DNA of 10,700 nucleotides, from the NCBI GenBank assembly GCA_002319885.1, contig DCFT01000092.1, positions 1 to 10,700 of the forward strand. The letters run 5' to 3'. This document shows, in pieces, positions 1 through 6,200 of the stretch. Under the pieces are notes generated by a model that was given only the letters and a program-made list of their open reading frames with translations, was not told the origin of the DNA and ran no database searches. Both the position numbers and the translations under genes were made by a program. Position 1 is the stretch's first letter. Each line of letters opens with the position of its first letter. The stretch comes from Bacteroidales bacterium UBA1797 (GTDB lineage: Bacteria > Bacteroidota > Bacteroidia > Bacteroidales > VadinHA17).

Positions 1-182
1 GATTATTCATGGTTACTCTGAAATATTATCAAGCTATTTCCACATTAACAAGTGATCAGCATCTTCGGACAATAAAAAATGAGATAGGAAAAACCTTCAA
101 AAATAAAGATCCGGAATTTGAATATGCAATCAACCACCCCGGCCTTTGGCACCCCTACTTCAAAACGAGGGGAGAGATATAG
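1..182 (+). CDS. 3' end of an unrecognised protein gene (5' end outside window)
   Basis: One forward frame is open from the window edge to a TAG stop at 180-182, giving 59 codons ending in HPYFKTRGEI. The other two forward frames stop within the first 60 bases. The residue mix looks coding: charged and aromatic, with NHPGLWHPYF near the end. An internal ATG at position 9 could begin a 57-residue protein, but it has no visible ribosome binding site, so a truncated longer gene is more likely. The stop lies 35 bases from the stop of the minus-strand dehydrogenase gene, so the two genes converge with almost no gap and no visible terminator hairpin. I do not recognise the family and assign no function. 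Confidence 0.45.
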   Translation, partial: LFMVTLKYYQAISTLTSDQHLRTIKNEIGKTFKNKDPEFEYAINHPGLWHPYFKTRGEI

Positions 183-217
183 TTTATAACTGCAAAGTAG
201 TATTTCAGGTTGAGAAA

Positions 218-1552
218 TTATTCTATCATCTCGTTTTCGGGCAATTCAAATTCTTCCTTCATCTCCACACCAAGCGTCTTTAATTCATCAAGTACAGGAT
301 TGTAAATTTGCGGAATGACTGGCCTGTGAACACCCCTGGTGTCAATCTTATTCTCAAGTATCATTCTTACAGCAACAGCAGCAGGCAGTGCAACTGTACG
401 GGATATTGATGTATTTGTTGATGGTGATCCAAAATCAAGCATCGACGACTTAATAACTTCCTTCTTTCCATCGGGATAGGAGGCAAGAAAGATATGCTGC
501 AAAACAACCATGTCGCGCTCATTGTCAGATATCATCATTTTTTTTATCATCCTGTCGGAGGTGATTTCGAAAGGTGTTGTCTCACGATAATTAAGTCTTT
601 CATCACCGAAGAACCCTAGAAAATCAAGGGATTGAATAGCTGCAGATTCCACAGAGATTTTGAATTTATTTGCCAGGTTTGTCTTAAGATCTCTGGTTCC
701 CAGCCCGGCTCTTTCTGCAAGGAATCCTGCATAAGTCATGCCATGGTAGTCCTTTGCCGTATCTGCAAGCATATCACAGCTTTTCATCAGGTCGAGCGTC
801 TCACACCACCCTTTGTATCTGAATGTACCACGATACACCGTTTGTGCTTCCGGTATTCCATAAATATCGATATAGCTTACGGAATCCCTGTTAGGATATA
901 CATCAAGCTCTCCTATAGCGGGAAAATTATAGGTGAATATGTCTTTGAAAAGGTCCGAAGTATCAATAAATATTCTTTGTCCTTTTTTCAAATATAATGC
1001 GCTGTTTCTGCTTGCAAGAATAACCCCTTTCGGACTCCATGAGAACTTGTATTTCAGAGGATTCTCAGCACACTCAGGTGCCGGCAAAGCCCCACAGAGA
1101 GAATAGAACTCTTCCACTCTGCCTCCTTTATTATGGATATGATCAATTACTCTCATTGAGGTCATATGATCAATTCCGGGATCAAGACCTATTTCGTTCA
1201 GGAATAATATTCCGGCTTTTCTGGCAGGTTCATCAAGGTCCATCATTCCAGGCTGGATATAAGATGTAGTAACGAGCGATTTTCCATTACGCAGACAGGC
1301 CCTTGCAACATCGATGTGATATTTATATGGCATAAGACTTACTGTTATGTCATGGTCGGCTACAAGCTTTTCAAGCATCGCCGGATCATCCATTGACCAA
1401 TCGAGTGAAGTACCCATAGGATTGCCATTTATCATTGTATCGGCTCTCTCTTTCATCGGAGAAGCTATCAAAATGCCGATATTATTACTTAACAGATATT
1501 CTACCATCGGTTTGACTACCAATCCGGCACCAAGTATTAACACTTTTTTCAT
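218..1552 (-). CDS. Saccharopine dehydrogenase-like oxidoreductase (LYS9-type), 444 aa
   Basis: This is a cytosolic NAD(P)-dependent oxidoreductase of the saccharopine dehydrogenase family. Family members interconvert saccharopine with glutamate plus alpha-aminoadipate semialdehyde, or act on related imino-acid substrates. The N-terminus is a Rossmann strand-turn-helix, VLILGAGLVVKP (residues 4-15). The family signatures are all visible: NEIGLDPGIDHM (119-130), LCGALPAPE (152-160), NPLKYKFSWSPKG (164-176), YRGTFRYKGW (240-249) and SISRTVALP near 382-390. The length of 444 residues matches the fungal glutamate-forming enzyme and lacks the fused lysine-ketoglutarate reductase half of the animal/plant enzyme. 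The start is an ATG read from 1552, with no clear Shine-Dalgarno, as usual for Bacteroidota. It is divergent from mutS. No lysine-pathway neighbour is in view, so the substrate (lysine or polyamine metabolism) is not settled. The family call is strong and the exact reaction moderate. Confidence 0.9.
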   Translation of the reverse strand: MKKVLILGAGLVVKPMVEYLLSNNIGILIASPMKERADTMINGNPMGTSLDWSMDDPAMLEKLVADHDITVSLMPYKYHIDVARACLRNGKSLVTTSYIQPGMMDLDEPARKAGILFLNEIGLDPGIDHMTSMRVIDHIHNKGGRVEEFYSLCGALPAPECAENPLKYKFSWSPKGVILASRNSALYLKKGQRIFIDTSDLFKDIFTYNFPAIGELDVYPNRDSVSYIDIYGIPEAQTVYRGTFRYKGWCETLDLMKSCDMLADTAKDYHGMTYAGFLAERAGLGTRDLKTNLANKFKISVESAAIQSLDFLGFFGDERLNYRETTPFEITSDRMIKKMMISDNERDMVVLQHIFLASYPDGKKEVIKSSMLDFGSPSTNTSISRTVALPAAVAVRMILENKIDTRGVHRPVIPQIYNPVLDELKTLGVEMKEEFELPENEMIE

Positions 1553-1572
1553 AATCTTTGATTTTCATGCAA

Positions 1573-1603
1573 CCCGGGATAGGTTATCCCTTTCAATCCC
1601 GGG
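1573..1603 (-). promoter_or_regulatory. Competing hairpins in the leader of the saccharopine dehydrogenase gene
   Basis: On the minus strand the leader reads CCCGGGAT (1603-1596), a short linker, GGGATA (1590-1585), ACC, then TATCCC (1581-1576) running into GGG. The segment ATCCCGGG (1580-1573) can pair with CCCGGGAT as an 8-bp stem with a 15-nt loop. Alternatively TATCCC pairs with GGGATA as a 6-bp stem with a 3-nt loop. Both use the same ATCCC bases, so they exclude each other. The structure ends 20 nt before the ATG and has no T-run after it, so it is not an intrinsic terminator. A translational or RNA-stability role is inference. Confidence 0.35.
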
Positions 1604-1622
1604 CATTCTTAAATTAAGAGTA

Positions 1623-1653
1623 GCAAGGTATAAAAACACATCGAATGATTCAA
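1623..1653 (-). promoter_or_regulatory. Weak candidate promoter for the saccharopine dehydrogenase gene
   Basis: Read on the minus strand, a TTG at 1653-1651 lies 20 bases before TACCTTGC at 1630-1623. The Bacteroidota consensus is TTTG, 19-21 bases, TAnnTTTG. The spacing fits, but the -7 box appears one T short. If it is used, the leader would be about 65 nt and would contain the hairpins at 1573-1603. Confidence 0.25.
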
Positions 1654-1703
1654 TGAGATTCATTATAATATTCATTTATTGGGGGAGGGAATATATTTTA
1701 AAA

Positions 1704-1800
1704 CTTTATGCTCCTCTGTGTCTTCTCTGTGGCTCTCTGTGAAAGTTCTTAATACATTGTTACACAGAGTTACACTGAGGAAACACAGAGGTTCACAGAG
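1704..1800. repeat. Phased CTCTGTG/CACAGAG inverted repeat, copy 1
   Basis: The left arm has heptamers starting at 1704 (degenerate CTTTATG), 1714, 1725 and 1735, the last three exactly CTCTGTG. The right arm has CACAGAG-type heptamers starting at 1763, 1773 (CACTGAG), 1784 and 1794. Spacing from the centre outward is 10, 11, 10 on both sides, so the 97-base element has dyad symmetry and one unit per DNA helical turn. Folded as RNA it gives 7-bp helices separated by mostly unpaired 3-4 nt internal loops around a 21-nt terminal loop. It lies between two divergent genes, about 75 bases upstream of the mutS -7 box. No ORF or transposase is associated. Confidence 0.85.
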
Positions 1801-1851
1801 GAGAAGACTGCTTTGAAATATTTTCTAATGGATAATTAAATTCAAAAACTA

Positions 1852-1882
1852 TTTCATTAATATTACCAGCAATGTATCTTTG
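1852..1882 (+). promoter_or_regulatory. mutS promoter, Bacteroidota type
   Basis: TATCTTTG at 1875-1882 matches the Bacteroidota -7 consensus TAnnTTTG exactly. TTTC at 1852-1855 matches three of four bases of the -33 box TTTG, with 19 bases between the boxes, inside the usual 19-21. Transcription would begin near 1888-1890 and give a leader of about 43 nt before the mutS ATG. Confidence 0.55.
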
Positions 1883-1893
1883 TCATTAACAAA

Positions 1894-1905
1894 CTTCCCG
1901 GGAAG
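1894..1905. promoter_or_regulatory. 12-base perfect palindrome in the mutS leader
   Basis: CTTCCCGGGAAG is a perfect palindrome just downstream of the predicted mutS transcription start and 26 bases before the ATG. It shares a CCCGGG core with the hairpin in front of the divergent dehydrogenase gene. It could be an operator or a chance palindrome. Its GGGAAGG is too far from the ATG to serve as a ribosome binding site. Confidence 0.3.
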
Positions 1906-1931
1906 GAACAATTTAATTCGCTACATTTCAG

Positions 1932-4541
1932 ATGTCTGATTTTCAGAAGTATGTAGAAACACCGCTGATGAAGCAATATTATGCTATCAAGACAAAACAT
2001 CCTGATGCCATACTTCTTTTCAGGGTAGGTGATTTTTACGAGACATTCGGGGAAGATGCAATCAGAACAGCTGAAATCTTAGGGATTACTCTTACTCGCC
2101 GGGCAAATGGTTCAGCCTCGTTCGTTGAACTTGCAGGTTTTCCCTATCATGCTCTTGATACATATCTTCCGCGCCTTGTGAGAGCAGGACAGAGGGTGGC
2201 CATCTGTGAACAACTTGAGGATCCGAAACTCACCAAAAAAATAGTGAAAAGAGGCATTATTGAAATGGTGACTCCGGGTGTTTTACTGAATGAGAATGTT
2301 TTAAATCATAAAGAAAACAACTTTCTTGCTGCAGTATATCTTGATAAGAAAATTGCAGGAGTGGCATTTCTTGATATATCAACGGGTGAATTCCTTACTT
2401 CTGAGGGCACTATCGAATACATCGATCAGATGCTAAATAATTTCCAGCCCAAGGAGGTATTGTTTGAAAACGGGAAGAAGAACCTTTTTCTTGAATATTT
2501 TGGACCAAAATTTTATACATTCAAACTTGATGACTGGATTTTTACCCAGGATGCTGCAAATGACAGATTGCTTAAACAGTTTGAAACCAGCTCATTAAAG
2601 GGATTTGGTGTTAGTAATCTGAATTTTGGAATTATTGCTGCAGGTGCTATATTATATTATCTCGATATTACTCAGCACGAACAACTTGGTCATATTACCA
2701 GTCTCGCCAGAATTGAAGAGAAACGTTATGTATGGCTTGATAAATTTACTATAAAGAACCTTGAGCTGTTTCACTCTCCATATGAAGGAGCAAGGACTCT
2801 TATTGATGTGATGGACCATACTATTTCTCCGATGGGAGGAAGATTATTAAAAAGATGGATCTCTTTGCCTCTGAAGGATATTCAACCTGTAAATGAGAGG
2901 CTTGATATCGTACAGTATTTTGTTGAAAATGCGGAAGTAAAAGATGAGATTGCCGGATTGATCCGTATGATTGGTGACCTTGAGAGACTTACCTCAAAAG
3001 TTGCTGTTAACAGGATAAATCCGAGGGAAGTGGTTCAGATGAAACGAGCACTGAAAGCTATTGAACCTCTGCAGGAATTTTGTAGTAAGAGCGGATGCCT
3101 GCCTCTTTCCCAGATAGCCGAACAATTGAACCCGTGCAAATCAATAGCTGAAAAAATTGATAAAGAACTCAATAATGATCCGCCGGTTCAGCTTACTAAA
3201 GGGAATGTCATTGCCAGCGGAACATCTGATGAACTCGATGAACTTCGTAAAATTCTCTATAGTGGAAAAGATTATCTTTCAGAGTTACAGACACGTGAAA
3301 GTGAAAGAACCGGTATAACTTCACTTAAAGTCAGCTTTAATAATGTTTTTGGTTACTATATTGAAGTAAGAAATACACATAAGGATAAGGTCCCGCCTGA
3401 ATGGATACGAAAGCAAACACTGGTAAGCGCGGAACGATATATTACAGAGGAATTAAAAGAATACGAGAGCAAGATATTCGGTGCTGAAGAAAAAATAATT
3501 TCACTCGAAACAAAACTATTTACTGACCTCGTACTTGCGATCATGGAATATATACCTCCGATACAGTTAGATTCATCGCTTATTGCGCGAATTGATTGTC
3601 TTCAGTCGTTTGCGGTAATCTCTGTGGAAAATAATTACACCAGGCCAATCCTGAATGACTCAAGAATTCTTGATATAAAAGAAGGACGCCATCCCGTTAT
3701 CGAAAAACAGTTGCCGGTAGGTGAATCATATGTTCCAAATGATATGATGCTTGATACGGATGATCAGCAGATCATTATACTTACCGGACCTAATATGTCG
3801 GGTAAATCAGCTTTATTACGGCAGACAGCATTAATTGTGCTCATGGCCCAGACGGGTTGTTTTGTCCCGGCAAAAGCTGCAACAATAGGAATGGTTGACA
3901 AGATCTTTACCAGAGTTGGAGCATCAGATAACATAAGTCTTGGTGAATCTACGTTTATGGTTGAAATGAATGAAACCGCAAGTATTCTTAATAATCTCTC
4001 TGATCGCAGTCTCATATTACTTGATGAAATCGGAAGGGGTACCAGTACCTATGATGGTATTTCCATAGCATGGGCTATGGTAGAGTATCTTCATGAGAAT
4101 CAACTAAGAGCAAAGACATTATTTGCAACTCATTATCATGAATTAAATGAGATGGAAAATTCATTTTCAAGAGTTAAAAACTATAATGTCTCTATAAAGG
4201 AACTAAATAATAAAGTCATCTTTCTCAGAAAACTGAAAAGAGGTGGTAGTGAACATAGTTTTGGTATTCATGTTGCCAGAATGGCTGGAATGCCGAGAAG
4301 CGTTGTAACAAGGGCAGATGAAATACTTAAAGAACTCGAACTTAGTCAGGATAAAAAGGAACTGGCTAAACCGATAGCAGAAATAGCAGGTCACAGAGAA
4401 GGTATGCAACTCAGTTTTTTTCAACTCGACGATCCTGTTCTGAAACAAATCCGTGATGAGATCCTCGAGATTGATATTGATAATCTTACTCCTGTTGAAG
4501 CGCTAAATAAACTTTATAGTATTAAAAAATTACTTAAATAA
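1932..4541 (+). CDS. mutS: DNA mismatch repair ATPase MutS, 869 aa
   Basis: MutS dimers recognise base mismatches and small loops in newly copied DNA and recruit MutL to start repair. All MutS1 landmarks are present. The mismatch-binding domain carries the Phe-X-Glu motif in GDFYETF (F35-Y-E37). The connector and lever domains follow, with the clamp region at about 420-560 (FGYYIEVRNTHKDKVP). The C-terminal ATPase has Walker A GPNMSGKS (619-626), GESTFMVEM, Walker B LILLDEIGRG (D698, E699) and ATHYHEL. QLSFF at 826-830 resembles the beta-clamp-binding motif, and the tail (NLTPVEALNKLYSIKKLL) is the usual MutS end. The protein is full length for the family and no key residue is missing. The ATG at 1932 has no strong Shine-Dalgarno but a good -7/-33 pair upstream. 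MutL is not in the window. The gene is likely a single transcript, since a new promoter follows it. Confidence 0.98.
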   Translation: MSDFQKYVETPLMKQYYAIKTKHPDAILLFRVGDFYETFGEDAIRTAEILGITLTRRANGSASFVELAGFPYHALDTYLPRLVRAGQRVAICEQLEDPKLTKKIVKRGIIEMVTPGVLLNENVLNHKENNFLAAVYLDKKIAGVAFLDISTGEFLTSEGTIEYIDQMLNNFQPKEVLFENGKKNLFLEYFGPKFYTFKLDDWIFTQDAANDRLLKQFETSSLKGFGVSNLNFGIIAAGAILYYLDITQHEQLGHITSLARIEEKRYVWLDKFTIKNLELFHSPYEGARTLIDVMDHTISPMGGRLLKRWISLPLKDIQPVNERLDIVQYFVENAEVKDEIAGLIRMIGDLERLTSKVAVNRINPREVVQMKRALKAIEPLQEFCSKSGCLPLSQIAEQLNPCKSIAEKIDKELNNDPPVQLTKGNVIASGTSDELDELRKILYSGKDYLSELQTRESERTGITSLKVSFNNVFGYYIEVRNTHKDKVPPEWIRKQTLVSAERYITEELKEYESKIFGAEEKIISLETKLFTDLVLAIMEYIPPIQLDSSLIARIDCLQSFAVISVENNYTRPILNDSRILDIKEGRHPVIEKQLPVGESYVPNDMMLDTDDQQIIILTGPNMSGKSALLRQTALIVLMAQTGCFVPAKAATIGMVDKIFTRVGASDNISLGESTFMVEMNETASILNNLSDRSLILLDEIGRGTSTYDGISIAWAMVEYLHENQLRAKTLFATHYHELNEMENSFSRVKNYNVSIKELNNKVIFLRKLKRGGSEHSFGIHVARMAGMPRSVVTRADEILKELELSQDKKELAKPIAEIAGHREGMQLSFFQLDDPVLKQIRDEILEIDIDNLTPVEALNKLYSIKKLLK

Positions 4542-4565
4542 TTTGCAAAAGTGTACTTTTGCAAA
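4542..4565. repeat. 24-base near-perfect palindrome immediately after the mutS stop
   Basis: Two 11-base arms, TTTGCAAAAGT and ACTTTTGCAAA, flank a central GT. The arms are fully complementary and begin at the base after the mutS stop codon. No T-run follows on the + strand, so it is a poor intrinsic terminator. The right arm contains the -7 box of the next gene, so an operator or a symmetric promoter are the main alternatives. Confidence 0.7.
4554..4561 (+). promoter_or_regulatory. -7 box of the deacetylase-like gene promoter
   Basis: TACTTTTG is an exact TAnnTTTG match, followed by CA as in many Bacteroidota promoters. No convincing TTTG lies 19-21 bases upstream, so the -33 half is weak. 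Transcription would start near 4567-4569. This places the possible TTG start codon at 4559 upstream of the transcript and favours the ATG at 4592. Confidence 0.5.
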
Positions 4566-4591
4566 CGAAATCAGGTAACAATGACTGGAGT

Positions 4592-6112
4592 ATGATTCTT
4601 AGACGATACAGATTCTATATATTAAAATATTGCTTATTTATTTTTTTTCTTTTTTTTATCAATACTCTTTCAGGGCAGAAAAATGATTCTGACCATTTAA
4701 GCATATTTCGAAAAAAAGTCAATCAAATTTTAGTCGAGAGTGACAGTCTGAATAGGCAAAGGTTTTTTCGGGTAGAACCTGATACTAATTTTACATGGGA
4801 GAAATATGCTGCATTCCTGAAAAAAATCTCGGATACAAGTAAGTATATAGTCCTCCCGTTAAACGAGTTTCGTAAGACTTTCGACAACAAGAAAATTGTT
4901 ATAGGATTGAGGCACGATATTGATAACGATCTGAATCTGGCTTATAAATTTTCCGATATTGAATATAAACTCGGGTTCCGTGCTACCTATTTCGTTTTGC
5001 ATACTGCTCCATATTATCTTGCAAATTCAAATAATATGGAAGTTCACAGCGACAGGATTATCCCGATTCTGAAAAAGATGCAGGATGAAAGGCATTTTGA
5101 AATTGGATGGCATAACGACCTGGTCACTTTACAAGTGGTTTATAATATAAATCCGGTTACTTTTCTTCATAATGAACTAAATTGGTTACGATCAAATGGA
5201 ATAAATATTGTTGGCACGGCTTCTCATGGTTCAAATTATTGCAAAGTATATCATTACCTTAATTTCTATTTTTTTGAGGAATGCACTTTCCCTGCACGAC
5301 CCAACTTTGATAACAATATCACAGTTCCGGTAGGAGGGCGGAATATAAAATTAATAAAAGGGAAACTGAAAGATTTTGGCCTTCAATATGAAGCATATTT
5401 TCTCAATAATAACAAATATTTTTCTGACGCCTCTATAACAAACGGAATCAGATGGAATATTGGAATGCTTGACCTTAATCAGCTGCATCCCGGCGACAGG
5501 GTTAATATTCTCCTTCATCCTATACACTGGCATAAAGGATCTGTTTCTGCTAATATTGAGTCATTCAGTCTGCCGGGACAAAGAGCCTGCATAATTGACA
5601 CTCTTAATTCGACTGTTTCAGTTGAGATGCCTTATGGTATCAATAAAGATTCTCTTATTGCCTCATATATACTTTCACCAGGAGCCTATGCAAAATCAGG
5701 GGGAAAGATGCAGGTAAGCAATATTACATCACACAATTATAATTTTCCTTTGACCTTTAAGGTCTATGCCGAAAACAGAAGTGTTCAAAAAATCTGGACA
5801 ATAAATGTATATAGTGAGAAAAGACCATCGTGTGATTTTCTTTCATTTACAATCCCTGGCGTAACCAAATCAGTCGTTATTAATGCTTCCAGGAAATCAA
5901 TTCTTGTTGAAGTTAATGAATCAGCCAATCTGAAGAGGTTACCAGTTAAGTTTGATTTATCGCAGGGTGTTACTGCCTGGATAGGACCTGATAAGCAATT
6001 CAGTAATTCAGGAACGGTTAACTTCTCCGGGAATGTGAACTATCGTGTAGTATCTGAAGATGGTGTTGATTCATGTATCTGGACTGTGACAGTCAGGAAA
6101 GCGAAATTTTGA
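4592..6112 (+). CDS. Exported polysaccharide-deacetylase-like protein with two Ig-like C-terminal modules, 506 aa
   Basis: Residues 1-30 form a signal peptide: an RRYR basic start, a Phe/Leu/Ile core, then LSGQK. Residues of about 100-315 resemble the NodB/carbohydrate esterase 4 fold: RHDID (107-111), EIGWHND (170-176), SHG (211-213) and LLHPIHWH (307-314). These supply the Asp and His residues expected of a metal-dependent deacetylase, although the classical TFDDG and HSxxH strings are absent. This variant resembles the RHDxD (WbmS-like) branch. Two repeated modules follow at about 322-408 and 416-503. Each begins FSLPG or FTIPG and ends WTINV or WTVTV, like the DUF5018-type Ig-like domains of Bacteroidota. 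The ATG at 4592 is chosen over TTG at 4559 because TTG lies inside the promoter palindrome. The protein probably acts in the periplasm or at the cell surface. GH2 follows after 88 bases on the same strand. Substrate unknown. Confidence 0.8.
   Translation: MILRRYRFYILKYCLFIFFLFFINTLSGQKNDSDHLSIFRKKVNQILVESDSLNRQRFFRVEPDTNFTWEKYAAFLKKISDTSKYIVLPLNEFRKTFDNKKIVIGLRHDIDNDLNLAYKFSDIEYKLGFRATYFVLHTAPYYLANSNNMEVHSDRIIPILKKMQDERHFEIGWHNDLVTLQVVYNINPVTFLHNELNWLRSNGINIVGTASHGSNYCKVYHYLNFYFFEECTFPARPNFDNNITVPVGGRNIKLIKGKLKDFGLQYEAYFLNNNKYFSDASITNGIRWNIGMLDLNQLHPGDRVNILLHPIHWHKGSVSANIESFSLPGQRACIIDTLNSTVSVEMPYGINKDSLIASYILSPGAYAKSGGKMQVSNITSHNYNFPLTFKVYAENRSVQKIWTINVYSEKRPSCDFLSFTIPGVTKSVVINASRKSILVEVNESANLKRLPVKFDLSQGVTAWIGPDKQFSNSGTVNFSGNVNYRVVSEDGVDSCIWTVTVRKAKF
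4641..4657 (+). repeat. T8-C-T8 homopolymer tract inside the signal peptide coding region
   Basis: Two runs of eight T residues separated by one C encode part of the hydrophobic core of the deacetylase-like protein's signal peptide. Runs of this length can slip during replication, and a one-base change here would abolish the protein after about 20 codons. A Phe-rich core in an AT-rich genome is the simpler explanation. Confidence 0.6.
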
Positions 6113-6200
6113 ATAGTTGATTATGTTGAGCGGTTAAGATTATACCTTACATTTTAGAATTACTTTATTTCATTACCCTCCCTTCCTAATAGTTTAAATC

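Larger units (their letters stand above)
1553..1931. other. 379-base divergent intergenic region
   Basis: No gene is supported here: the open frame reaching to 1742 is an antisense shadow of the dehydrogenase gene. From left to right the gap holds the dehydrogenase leader hairpins, a weak minus-strand promoter, an AT-rich stretch with a GGGGGAGGGA run near 1681, copy 1 of the phased inverted repeat, and the mutS promoter and leader palindrome. Confidence 0.7.

Noticed and set aside
632..997. 121-codon + strand open frame inside the dehydrogenase gene
   Set aside because: Fully antisense to a well-supported family member; residue pattern is that of a shadow frame.
1347..1742. 131-codon + strand open frame
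   Set aside because: It lies mostly antisense to the saccharopine dehydrogenase gene and runs through the inverted repeat. No recognisable domain or start signal.
1704..1800. CRISPR array suggested by repeated CACAGAG units
   Set aside because: Units are 7 bases with 3-4 base gaps, they switch orientation at the centre, and there are no 20-40 base unique spacers or cas genes.
4542..4565. Intrinsic terminator for mutS
   Set aside because: The stem is AT-rich and no T-run follows it on the + strand. The overlap with a perfect -7 box makes a promoter or operator reading better.
6113..6200. Promoter in front of the GH2 gene (TACCTTAC near 6143)
   Set aside because: It departs from TAnnTTTG at two positions and has no -33 element at the right distance. 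Read-through from the upstream gene is simpler.
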